Shown piece after piece: positions 1 to 7,215 of a stretch of 11,214 nucleotides of DNA. The notes under the pieces were generated by a model. The model was not told the DNA's origin and made no database searches. It worked only from the letters and a program-made list of their open reading frames with translations. The DNA comes from Bacillota bacterium (GTDB lineage: Bacteria; Bacillota; Bacilli; Alicyclobacillales; SLC66). Position 1 is the stretch's first letter, and every line of letters starts with the position of its first letter. The position numbers were made by a program, and so were the translations under genes. The DNA lies in NCBI GenBank assembly GCA_021797415.1, contig JAJZZT010000204.1, forward strand, positions 1 through 11,214, in the 5' to 3' direction.

Positions 1-688
1 ATTCTGTCTCTGGCCCCATGTAACCCATCAATACAGAATAGCGAACTGCCCAGGTATACAATCGAACGAACCTTTAAAAATGTTCTGGGTAGCGTTAAAT
101 GGCCGGCAAATTCTTTCGTTGATTCAGATGATCGGTATTACACGAACTCGCCCATATCTGATACGGGTAATCAACGAAGAGGTCAAGCAAATTATCGAGG
201 GAATATGTATAATTATGGATCAAGGAAATAAAAACCATGAGAATGAAAGATTGAACTTGATATCAAAGATTTATGAACTATTTTATAGGTTATCCTTCGA
301 TTCCGATTATTATTATAAATCGAAAGAATGGATGGAGAATGTTCTTGAATATATCAATCTCCACTATAGAGAAGGCGTGTCCGTTCAAGATCTTGTTAGA
401 TTGAGCGGTCTTCACCGATCCCATTTCACAAGAGCGTTCACTGAGAGGATTGGCGTAAATCCCAATGAATTGCTGGAGACGCTGCGTATGATGGAGGCGG
501 TGAAGATGCTCAAAAATCCGGCTCATTCCATCACGGAGATCGGACTATCTCTTGGATTCCTTGATGTATATTCATTTTCCAGGTCATTCAGACGATTTTA
601 TAGTATATCGCCAAGCCAATATAGGAAATCATGGTGTTTCCATCAACTCAGCAACGGTAATCGGTTTGGAGGAAATAGATGTTTATAA
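1..688 (+). pseudogene. AraC-family regulator, 5'-incomplete, 3' end replaced by IS sequence
   Basis: Transcriptional regulator of the AraC/XylS type. The frame is open from the first bases of the window, so the first ATG inside it (position 80) is not the real start. The upstream residues read like the end of the N-terminal cupin domain (FCLWPHVTHQYRI, then MFWVALNGR, matching the usual 'PGV.H.Y...W.WVHFNGR' pattern). Two helix-turn-helix units follow, about 375-510 (VQDLVRLSGLHRSHFTRAF) and 525-610 (ITEIGLSLGFLDVYSFSRSFRRFY), ending in the family signature SPSQYRKS. That signature normally lies close to the C-terminus. The codons after about 631 belong to the IS1595-like element, so the last 18 residues or so are an IS-encoded tail. 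DNA binding may therefore survive. The gene is AT-rich (positions 241-300 are 28% GC by hand count), unlike the sugar operon. Its target is unknown. The family call is sure; whether the protein works is not. Confidence 0.85.
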
Positions 689-1089
689 CAGATTGAACAT
701 CCTCTTCAACGTTGTATGCTTCTCGGCCAGTGCCCGGTAGGCCCCGAATCCGTCGTTGACGACGGTCGCATCGTTTTGCGTGATCCTCGACAAATTCGAT
801 GCGCGTCTCCTTCCTCACATTTATGGTTGGATATCGGTAAGAGGGCGACTGGCATTGGAGCAGATGCCGCTCGCGCACCAGATAGAAACGGTCGTGTCCA
901 CAGCGGCGACAGCGGAAGCTGTCTGGCCACCGCATGGCAAAGAGATGATTGCGGCACGCGTCGTCTGTCGGAAACTTGCTCTGGAACTCCAAGAGTGTCA
1001 GCGGGCGCTGCAACATCCAAGTCACCAATCTCTCCTGCTAACTAATTTTACAAGTAAATTCTATTAAATGTGCGTTTGAAATTCAAGCC
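633..1089 (-). mobile_element. Internally deleted IS1595-family element (about 457 bp)
   Basis: This is a relic carrying both ends of an IS1595-type element, with its transposase on the minus strand. Its left end (GGTGTTTCCATCAACTCAGC) is closely related to the left end of the second copy at 10755 (GGCTATCCCATCAACTCAGC). Its proposed right end, read inward on the minus strand from 1089, starts GGCTTGAATTTCAAACGCAC, which shares the GG(C)T start and a TCAA block. A full element of this family is about 1 kb, so roughly half has been lost. I could not find a matching 8-bp target duplication: the bases flanking these ends (GAAATCAT and ATGCTGAG) do not match, so the exact ends are uncertain by a few bases. 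Confidence 0.7.
640..1028 (-). pseudogene. IS1595-family transposase remnant with two internal deletions
   Basis: Reading the minus strand, the piece begins with a typical IS1595 N-terminus (LLEFQSKFPTDDACRNHL, then RCRRCGHDRFYLV, the first half of the zinc ribbon). The second zinc-ribbon cysteine pair is broken and the frame jumps into the middle of the DDE (ISXO2-like) domain (NVRKETRIEFVEDHAK). After a frameshift near 785 it continues as DATVVNDGFGAYRALAEKH, which lines up with DATIVHDGFGAYQALAVAR in the copy at the right edge. A second deletion then joins this to the extreme C-terminus (ISSKPITVAELM). An internal stop also lies near the end. About 100 residues are missing at the first junction and about 60 at the second. 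A TTG at 1028 or GTG at 1025 follows an AGGAG and was probably the original start. It cannot make an active transposase. Confidence 0.85.
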
Positions 1090-1165
1090 ATGCTGAGGTA
1101 AGGGGAGAGCCACATTTAAATATAACGCTGGATATTACTACGACACGTCGGTATATTCTCCGAAA
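1090..1165. other. Short gap between IS remnant and araC stop
   Basis: Seventy-six bases hold no gene and no convincing rho-independent terminator for the minus-strand araC gene. The only symmetry seen is CGAC-AC-GTCG near 1141-1150, too short to act as a terminator. Confidence 0.4.
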
Positions 1166-2026
1166 TTACTTCAGTTGAATATGGCTCACCTGTTGTTTTT
1201 TCGCATAATCGCGAAACTCGGAAGGGGTGAGGTTCATCCATTTGCGAAACACCTTAGAAAAGTAATTCGGGTTAGAGAATCCCGTTGCGCGGGCAATATG
1301 GCGAATACCGTGATCGGTATGGATAAGGAGTTGAGCCGCGCGCTTCACCCGAGTTTTTGAAAGGTAGTGCATCGGTGATTCCCCCAGATACTCTTGAAAC
1401 AACCTAGTCAAATGATATTTAGAAATTCCGGCGAGTTGTGCGTAATCGTCCAGACTCCACTGTTTCTCTGGGTTTATTTCCATGCGATTCTGGCAAATCT
1501 GTATAGAAGCCGGGACATCGTGCAAGGATCTGGAGGATGATAAAAACCGTTTGAGTGTCATGAGAAACTGGTATAGATAAGAGGAATTGTGATACATGTC
1601 GACAATCATGTCCTGCTGCGCCAAGCGATAGATCTCATCAAAAGTCGTCATGACGCCATTTCCCGCGCGCAGTCGAATGATGCGCCCTGCTTTCTGAACA
1701 ATCGTTGTCCAGACGGGAAGACAGTCTAACGTGATAGAGAGAAATTTTAACTCCCAATGGTCTGCGCTTTCCGGCAGTCGGTATCGGAATGGACCGGGCA
1801 CCTCAACAAAAAATGCGTGTCCGGGGGTCAGGTTGAACCACTCCCCGTCGACGGCAATCTCTCCCCTGCCAGACACCGTATAGGCAAAGATGCAGTGCGG
1901 ATCGGTTCCGGTCTGGCAATCCCTATCATACTGATCCTCAGGCAACCAACGCTCCCAGCCGATTTGGTAAAAGATCGGGACCCGCTCATCCTCTGTCAGA
2001 TAGTGCAATGCTATTAGGCCGTGCAT
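1166..2026 (-). CDS. AraC-family transcriptional regulator of the sugar operon
   Basis: The 286-residue protein is full length for a two-domain AraC regulator. Residues about 1-130 form the cupin-like sugar-sensing domain (FAYTVSGRGEIAVDGEWFNLTPGHAFFVEVPGPFRYRL). Residues about 190-215 (WSLDDYAQLAGISKYHLTRLFQ) and 240-265 (IRHIARATGFSNPNYFSKVFRKW) are the two helix-turn-helix motifs, and LTPSEFRDY is the usual end signature. The ATG at 2026 is preceded on the minus strand by AAAGGGG about 10 bases upstream, which supports this start. The gene is divergent from the GH2 gene with 264 bases between them. That arrangement is typical of AraC activators that bind a sugar and switch on the neighbouring transport and hydrolase genes. 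No transmembrane segment or receiver domain is present, so it is a cytoplasmic one-component regulator. The family is certain; the regulon and ligand are inferred. Confidence 0.93.
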   Translation of the reverse strand: MHGLIALHYLTEDERVPIFYQIGWERWLPEDQYDRDCQTGTDPHCIFAYTVSGRGEIAVDGEWFNLTPGHAFFVEVPGPFRYRLPESADHWELKFLSITLDCLPVWTTIVQKAGRIIRLRAGNGVMTTFDEIYRLAQQDMIVDMYHNSSYLYQFLMTLKRFLSSSRSLHDVPASIQICQNRMEINPEKQWSLDDYAQLAGISKYHLTRLFQEYLGESPMHYLSKTRVKRAAQLLIHTDHGIRHIARATGFSNPNYFSKVFRKWMNLTPSEFRDYAKKQQVSHIQLK

Positions 2027-2290
2027 GTATCCGGTCCCCTTTCACGTCCGCACTCTGATAGAGCAATTTATTACTCCTTGTGAGCCATATTTTCCTCTTG
2101 TCGACGACTTTATGTCAATACTATAGTTGCTTTGTAGAAAGTCATCAAACACGCCTCTCTTTCATTAGAGACAGCAATATTATTCCTGTGGTTCTTAAAT
2201 ACGTGTGGATATCGTCGACGCCGTGATGGTATTGGATGAAGCTGGGCGGCGAGATGGGAATGTGGATCACGATATGAAGAAGGGAAGAGA
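2027..2290. promoter_or_regulatory. Divergent araC/GH2 control region
   Basis: No gene is seen in these 264 bases. A plausible plus-strand promoter for the GH2 operon is TTGTCG (2098-2103), an 18-base spacer and TATAGT (2122-2127), leaving a long leader of about 160 bases. On the minus strand a perfect -35 hexamer, TTGACA (complement of 2113-2118), lies inside that spacer. Its -10 is poor (AAAATA about 19 bases further on), so it is a weak guess for the regulator's own promoter. The heptamer GTCGACG occurs at 2100-2106, overlapping the first -35, and again at 2214-2220. These could be regulator half-sites, but the core is palindromic and short. A small 5-bp hairpin (TCTCT, loop TTCATT, AGAGA) lies near 2150-2165. 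Confidence 0.4.
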
Positions 2291-5200
2291 TTGTTTGTGG
2301 GAACCAATAAGCAACCCGCGGATTTTGGCGTTGTCATCTACCCGATTCCCGCATCGGTCAGAGGGGTGGAGAATCCCGTCATTCATCTGAATGGCAACTG
2401 GAAATTCGCCGCAAACTCCTCCGCGGATGCGGATACCGTCAATTTGGATCACTTGCCGGATATCGAAGTGCCTGGAGAAATCGCGATGCGAGGATTCGAA
2501 ATTGCGCAGGACAGGGAGTACTACTATATCAAGACGGTCCAGGTCCCTGCGGATTTCGCAAACCACAAGGTCGTCCTGCGCTTTGACGGTGTGTACAGTT
2601 ATGCAAAAGTATGGGTTAACGGTGTCTACATCAGAGACCATTATGGCGGATTCACCAGTTGGAACTGTGACATCAGCGATTGCGCGGTACCGGGACAAGA
2701 GATCCGGATCACAGTCGGGGTGACGGATCGAAGCGATGATGTCTCCTTTGCGAGCGGGTATGCGTTCCATCCGATTGGCGGTATTCTGCGCGATGTCAAG
2801 ATGATGGCGCTGCCGAAAGAAGCGCTCATTCGGCTGTATATCGAAACGGATTTCGATGAGTGCTATACAGATGCGACGCTGATCCTTTCGGTGTCTGTCG
2901 AATTGAGGGAAAATCGCTCGGCGCGCGTACAGTTTACGCTTGAAGATCCGCAGGGAATGGAGATTCCGCTGTATCCCGACTGCGCCGATTTGACGCATGA
3001 CAATCCCGGAATGCGCCTCGTCATCCCGGTGGAAGCGCCGCGACGGTGGGATGCGGAACATCCGAACCTGTACACGCTCACCGCACGCTTGGAAATCGCC
3101 GATCAGGTGGTGGAAGTGGTGGCAAGCAGCGTCGGTTTCCGAAAGATAGAGACCATCGGGAACCAACTGTGCATCAATGGAAAGAGCGTCAAGCTCAGGG
3201 GCGTGAACAGGCACGATATTCATCCGCAATTCGGGAGGGTTTGCCCAGATGAATGGGCGCTGCAGGACGTGGTGTTGTTCAAAGATGCCAATGTGAATTT
3301 TATTCGAACCTCTCATTATCCGCCTTCTCAAGCGTTTCTGGACGCCTGCGACCGGATCGGGATGTATGTAGAGGAGGAGACGGCGGTTTGCTGGGCGGAT
3401 CGATTTCACGGTCCCACGAACGGAGGAGATCCTGCGTATTCGGATTGGTACATGGGCCAGTTTACCGAGATGATCGAACGGGACCGGAACCACCCCAGTG
3501 TAATTATTTGGTCGCTCGGCAACGAAAGTAGATGGAATGATAATTTTGATAAGGAATACAGCTATGCAAAGGCAACTGATCCAGTTAGACCATGTATTTT
3601 CAGTTATTCTAAAGAGGATTTAGGTGGAAAGGCTAAATTCGATATTTTCAGTTCCCACTATCCCGATATCTCTCATGAATTGGGATCGTCTGATTATCCG
3701 GTGCTCCATGATGAGTATGCACATATCGCGTGCTATAACTATATGGAAATATGCGATAATCCTAATGTAAGGAATTTTTGGGGAGAGAGTATCCGTCGCT
3801 TCTGGGAGAAGATCTCCCTGACGGACGGAGCTTTGGGCGGAGCCATCTGGTGCGGCATCGACGAGATTTTTCTCATCCCTGGAAAGGGGCCCGTCGGCTA
3901 TGGAGAATGGGGTGTCGTCGACATATGGAGAAGGGAAAAGCCGGAATACTGGCTCGTCAAGAAAGCGTATTCGCCAATCAGCATTCAGGACGGTCCTCTC
4001 TTGATTCCGGATCGTGACGAATCTTTGATGATTCCGGTGGACAATCGGTTTGATCACACCAATCTTCGGGAGATTATTTTCTTGTGGAAAATGGGAGGCG
4101 ATTCTGGAGAAATTCGCGATGTGCCGGTCGGGCCTCACTGTTCGGGTCTGCTTGTGATCCCGACGCGGGACTGGAAGGAAGGTGAGGTACTCAGACTGCA
4201 ATGTGTGGCACGCAACGGCAATGTCATCGACGAGTATGAACTGCCGCTCAAAATGGAGTCGAACCGATTCCAAACTGTACAGGAACCCGCTCCGGAGTTG
4301 AGGGAAGGGGATGGCTTCATTACGGTGTCCGGTGCGGATTTCGAGATTGACTTCAGTCGGCAGACGGGACTGATTGAACGGGGGCTGTACCGCGGGACAC
4401 TGCTGATTCAGAGTGGACCGTTTCTGCATCTGGACCATTACTGCCCTCCTCTGAGCTGGCATCTGAAGGAGCTGCGGGCATATTCGGAGGAGAAGCGGGC
4501 GATTGTTAGATTATCGGGAAGCTACGGAAACGCCGCCGATGCGACATTTGTTGTGCGAGTGGATGGAAGCGGTCTGATCACGACGCAGTATACAGTGGAC
4601 CGCCTTTCGTTCCCTTTGCCTTCCGGTGGATTCCGGGAAGTGGGGATCAGCTATGAGATTGCCGACTCCCTTGAACGAATCTCCTGGAAAAGAAGGGGTC
4701 AGTGGTCCGTCTACCCTCCGGATCATATCGGTCGGAACGAAGGGCAGGCGGCGAGATTCGCAAATACAGTCGGGGAAACGCGGCAGGACACTCACGGTTG
4801 GGCGCAGGACAAGGGAAGTATCCATCAGTCCCAATTTTTTCATTTTACCCCTGCAGAAACGAACGATTTCAGGAGCAGCAAGGAATATGTCCTGTATTTT
4901 TCGGCTATTCATCCGCCGTCGAATCACCGCATCCGCGCGGAATTCGCCGAAGCGGCCCGCGTTCAATGGACAGATAGGGTTTCGATCGACTGCGCTCATG
5001 CTTCCGTGACTTTCAGCGGGGTTTGGAAGAGCAAAGCAAAATGGATCCCCTCGTATATCGGCCCTCACATGTTCGTCCCCGAACGGTTGAGCAATCGATC
5101 GGGAGATACGGCGACCATCCATTTCTATGGGAGGAAAATACGCTGGATCGGCTCGCAAAATCGCCATCTTGGGATCGTCGAAGTCTACATGGACGGGGTT

Positions 5201-5512
5201 TTCGACGCGGAGATCGATCTCTATCATCCTGAGGATCGCATGGGAGTACTGTACGAATGCGAAATGACTGCAGGGGAGCACGCACTGACCATTGTGCTGA
5301 CCGGCCGAAAAAACCCGGCTTCTGCGGACGCTTTCGCGGCAGTCTTCCGGTTCGATGTGTACGGCGTAAGCCGTACCGGGGCTCCCCAATTGATCATCCT
5401 TAACGAATTCAATTATCCGGGGCTTCTCTTTGGAAATTACATGAAACCCTGCCTTGCTGCTTCTCAAGGGTATCAAAATTCGTTGCGTATGAGATTGTGC
5501 AATCACGACTGA
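2291..5512 (+). CDS. Glycoside hydrolase family 2, beta-galactosidase-like, with C-terminal accessory module
   Basis: The 1073-residue cytoplasmic enzyme predicted to hydrolyse terminal beta-galactosides (or another beta-glycoside handled by GH2) has no signal peptide. Domains in order: sugar-binding jelly roll (about 25-180, HLNGNWKF to GYAFHPIGGILRDV), Ig-like domain (about 185-290), TIM barrel (about 290-580), a second Ig-like domain (to about 690), a large C-terminal beta-sandwich of the beta-galactosidase type (about 690-890), and an extra module (about 903-1030, GVWKSKAKW to KNPASADAFAAVFRFDVYG). The barrel motifs GVNRHDIHP and FIRTSHYPP are clear. The acid/base is Glu412 in IWSLGNES and the nucleophile Glu475 in LHDEYAH. 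The start is TTG 2291 behind AAGGG with a 6-base gap; GTG 2297 is the alternative, and an in-frame stop at 2237 with no ATG between excludes an earlier start. About 45 residues after the last module resemble nothing I know. A stretch inside the barrel is strikingly AT-rich. Exact substrate is unknown. Confidence 0.93.
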   Translation: MFVGTNKQPADFGVVIYPIPASVRGVENPVIHLNGNWKFAANSSADADTVNLDHLPDIEVPGEIAMRGFEIAQDREYYYIKTVQVPADFANHKVVLRFDGVYSYAKVWVNGVYIRDHYGGFTSWNCDISDCAVPGQEIRITVGVTDRSDDVSFASGYAFHPIGGILRDVKMMALPKEALIRLYIETDFDECYTDATLILSVSVELRENRSARVQFTLEDPQGMEIPLYPDCADLTHDNPGMRLVIPVEAPRRWDAEHPNLYTLTARLEIADQVVEVVASSVGFRKIETIGNQLCINGKSVKLRGVNRHDIHPQFGRVCPDEWALQDVVLFKDANVNFIRTSHYPPSQAFLDACDRIGMYVEEETAVCWADRFHGPTNGGDPAYSDWYMGQFTEMIERDRNHPSVIIWSLGNESRWNDNFDKEYSYAKATDPVRPCIFSYSKEDLGGKAKFDIFSSHYPDISHELGSSDYPVLHDEYAHIACYNYMEICDNPNVRNFWGESIRRFWEKISLTDGALGGAIWCGIDEIFLIPGKGPVGYGEWGVVDIWRREKPEYWLVKKAYSPISIQDGPLLIPDRDESLMIPVDNRFDHTNLREIIFLWKMGGDSGEIRDVPVGPHCSGLLVIPTRDWKEGEVLRLQCVARNGNVIDEYELPLKMESNRFQTVQEPAPELREGDGFITVSGADFEIDFSRQTGLIERGLYRGTLLIQSGPFLHLDHYCPPLSWHLKELRAYSEEKRAIVRLSGSYGNAADATFVVRVDGSGLITTQYTVDRLSFPLPSGGFREVGISYEIADSLERISWKRRGQWSVYPPDHIGRNEGQAARFANTVGETRQDTHGWAQDKGSIHQSQFFHFTPAETNDFRSSKEYVLYFSAIHPPSNHRIRAEFAEAARVQWTDRVSIDCAHASVTFSGVWKSKAKWIPSYIGPHMFVPERLSNRSGDTATIHFYGRKIRWIGSQNRHLGIVEVYMDGVFDAEIDLYHPEDRMGVLYECEMTAGEHALTIVLTGRKNPASADAFAAVFRFDVYGVSRTGAPQLIILNEFNYPGLLFGNYMKPCLAASQGYQNSLRMRLCNHD

Positions 5513-5520
5513 CGGAACAA

Positions 5521-5581
5521 AAGGAGGTGATGGCCACGATGCCCGGATAACGGGCGAGACGGTTGGGGGGTGATCGGCCAC
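5521..5581 (+). promoter_or_regulatory. Perfect Shine-Dalgarno, six-codon leader ORF and hairpin
   Basis: The run AAAGGAGGTGAT ending at 5531 is complementary to 12 bases of a typical Firmicutes 16S rRNA 3' tail, the strongest ribosome site in the window. It is followed by ATG 5530, which reads only MATMPG before TAA (5548-5550). A second ATG lies at 5539. The TAA lies in the loop of a hairpin (GCCCG 5541-5545, loop GATAA, CGGGC 5551-5555), so a ribosome translating the mini-ORF would melt it. A near copy of the start region, GGTGATGGCCAC (5526-5537), recurs as GGTGATCGGCCAC (5569-5581) without a usable start. The site lies between the GH2 stop and the binding-protein start. It could be a translational leader or the remnant of a lost gene start. 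Confidence 0.45.
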
Positions 5582-5627
5582 AGCAATCGAGCCAGCCAAC
5601 AGATTTTACAAATAAGGGGAGGTAAAT

Positions 5628-7025
5628 GTGTTGAGAAAGCAATGGGCCTATTCGGCGGTGACCATTCTGTCCACAACCCTTCTCTTGGTGGGCGTTGATG
5701 GAGGTGTAAGCGCTGCCAAGACCACGACGCAGAATTCGCTGCTCACTCCGACAAACGCGCACGTGACATTGACCTACAGCGGGTGGGGGATCCCGGCGCA
5801 GATTCAGTCGTATCAGAAAGAAATCCAGGCTTTCGAAAAATTGCATCCGAACGTCACGATTCAAGGACAGTTCCTGCCTTGGAGCGGCAACCAGACCAAA
5901 CTCATCGCCGAGGCGGCCGCCCGGCGATTGCCCGATGTGATGGTGACCAGCACGGCCTGGTACAGCGAACTGGCGGCCAAAGGGGGCTACCTGAACCTCA
6001 CTCCCTACTTCAAGGCATCTCATCTTTCGCCGTCCAATTTTTCACCGGGAAGTATCGTGGGTAATTCGATCAATGGGAAACTGTATGCGATCTCGTATGG
6101 GAGCGCATATCCGGGCGGAGGGGCAGTTCTGCTCTACAATGAGCGCATGTTCCAAAAGGCGCACTTGAAGCCGCCCGGCCCCAACTGGACGTTTGGGCAG
6201 TTTGTTCAGGACGCCAAGAAACTCACCTTGGACAGTAACGGGGGAAATGCTACACAAAAGGGCTTCAATCCGAAGCAAACGATGCAGTGGGGAACCGATA
6301 TCGGGTATTCGGCTGCCGATGGGGTGTGGGACGAGATGCTTCCCGCCTTTGGGGGCTGGTACTGGAACACCCCGAAAACGAAGTCATTGATCGATTCGCC
6401 GGCAGGTATCCGCACGGCTGTTTTTCTGAAGAATCTTGTGAATGTGTGGCATGTCGGGATGCCCCCGGCCGCTTCGACCGGGATTGCCGATCCCTTTGCC
6501 GCAGGCAAAGTCGCGATGACCTATGAGTGGACGAGCCAGGCTCAGACGGAGGTGGGCATCGTTGATTTTCCTGTGGGAGTGGCTACACTGCCCGTGGGGC
6601 CGCATGGGCGGGGATTTTTCCAGGTGCCCGGCAATCGCGGCGAAGCCGCAAACGGATGGACGATCGCGGCCAATACGCAACATCCGCGGACGGCATGGGA
6701 GTTTGTCCGGTTCCTGGCCACTTCGCCCATCGCACTGAAGGCGCGGGGAGCGACGGGAGTCGAGTCATTGGCGTACCGACCGCTAACGAATATCTGGCTG
6801 AAAATGCTGTCGCCGATGGACCGCAAGATCGTTGAACTGGATCACTGGCAGTATGTACATGCGCCAGTGAAGTACGTTCCTGGGTGGGGCGGGGAGTATG
6901 CGCAGTTCTGGAGTGACATGACATCCCAGTTGCAGGCATACGATCTTGGACAGACCACCGTGCAAAAAGCGCTGGCTACCGTTCAGAAACAGGCGGACCA
7001 ACTGCTCAAACAGTACAAGGACTAG
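5628..7025 (+). CDS. Extracellular sugar-binding protein of an ABC importer (family 1)
   Basis: The 465-residue solute-binding protein of the MalE/UgpB-like class captures sugars or oligosaccharides outside the membrane for the two permeases that follow. The N-terminus has two basic residues, a hydrophobic core (about 7-23) and a VSA-A cleavage site near residue 29. The mature part starts with the typical VTLTYSGWG.PAQIQSYQKEIQAFEKLHPNVTI pattern. Later typical blocks are AAARRLPDVMVTSTAWYSELAAKGGYLNLTPYF, FAAGKVAMTYEWTSQAQTEV, ANGWTIAANTQHPRTAWEFVRFL and a C-terminal helical QTTVQKALATVQKQADQLLKQYK. Start GTG 5628 follows GGGGAGG (5616-5622) by 5 bases; TTG 5631 is equally possible, and ATG 5626 is out of frame and stops at once. 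There is no cysteine in the signal region and I found none elsewhere, so it is not a standard lipoprotein. A hairpin follows the stop. The specific sugar is unknown. Confidence 0.93.
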   Translation: MLRKQWAYSAVTILSTTLLLVGVDGGVSAAKTTTQNSLLTPTNAHVTLTYSGWGIPAQIQSYQKEIQAFEKLHPNVTIQGQFLPWSGNQTKLIAEAAARRLPDVMVTSTAWYSELAAKGGYLNLTPYFKASHLSPSNFSPGSIVGNSINGKLYAISYGSAYPGGGAVLLYNERMFQKAHLKPPGPNWTFGQFVQDAKKLTLDSNGGNATQKGFNPKQTMQWGTDIGYSAADGVWDEMLPAFGGWYWNTPKTKSLIDSPAGIRTAVFLKNLVNVWHVGMPPAASTGIADPFAAGKVAMTYEWTSQAQTEVGIVDFPVGVATLPVGPHGRGFFQVPGNRGEAANGWTIAANTQHPRTAWEFVRFLATSPIALKARGATGVESLAYRPLTNIWLKMLSPMDRKIVELDHWQYVHAPVKYVPGWGGEYAQFWSDMTSQLQAYDLGQTTVQKALATVQKQADQLLKQYKD

Positions 7026-7047
7026 CGCACAATCCATCGACCGTGCC

Positions 7048-7081
7048 GCCGGGCGGAAATGGATTACTGCCGCCCGGCTTT
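7048..7081 (+). terminator. Hairpin after the binding-protein gene
   Basis: A perfect 9-bp GC stem, GCCGGGCGG (7048-7056) with CCGCCCGGC (7070-7078), encloses a 13-base loop and is followed by only TTT. It starts 23 bases after the binding-protein stop and 135 bases before the first permease start. The T tract is short, so it is either a leaky terminator or an mRNA-stabilising stem. Both are common after binding-protein genes and would give more binding protein than permease. From here to 7215 I see no convincing gene. Confidence 0.7.
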
Positions 7082-7215
7082 CGTCGACTCTGATCCAATG
7101 CACAATTTCCAAAATGCCCCATGGAATCACGCGCGCTTATTTCGAGTGTTCACGGCGGCACTGTGACCCGGGAGCACATCGGCAGACAAATGGCCTAATG
7201 GGAGGGGGATGCGAT

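Noticed and set aside
612..1090. CAAGCCA on both sides of the short IS1595 relic as a target duplication
   Set aside because: It is 7 bases, not 8, and using it would put the left end outside the segment shared with the second copy and leave no matching inverted repeats.
1178..2091. Exact 12-base inverted repeat AATATGGCTCAC at 1178-1189 and 2080-2091 around the araC gene
   Set aside because: A few 12-base inverted matches are expected by chance in a window this size, and the left copy is part of the araC coding end.
2267..3493. Long minus-strand open frame (408 codons) opposite the GH2 gene
   Set aside because: It is antisense to well conserved GH2 domains, rich in Arg/His/Ile as expected for a shadow frame, and matches no family. 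The same applies to 3620-4462 and 4511-5599.
7121..7195. 24-codon ORF between hairpin and first permease
   Set aside because: No Shine-Dalgarno sequence and no recognisable content.
6946..7215. Upstream extension of the first permease frame
   Set aside because: It overlaps the binding-protein gene and the hairpin, its residues are not permease-like, and a good SD sits 7 bases before ATG 7216.
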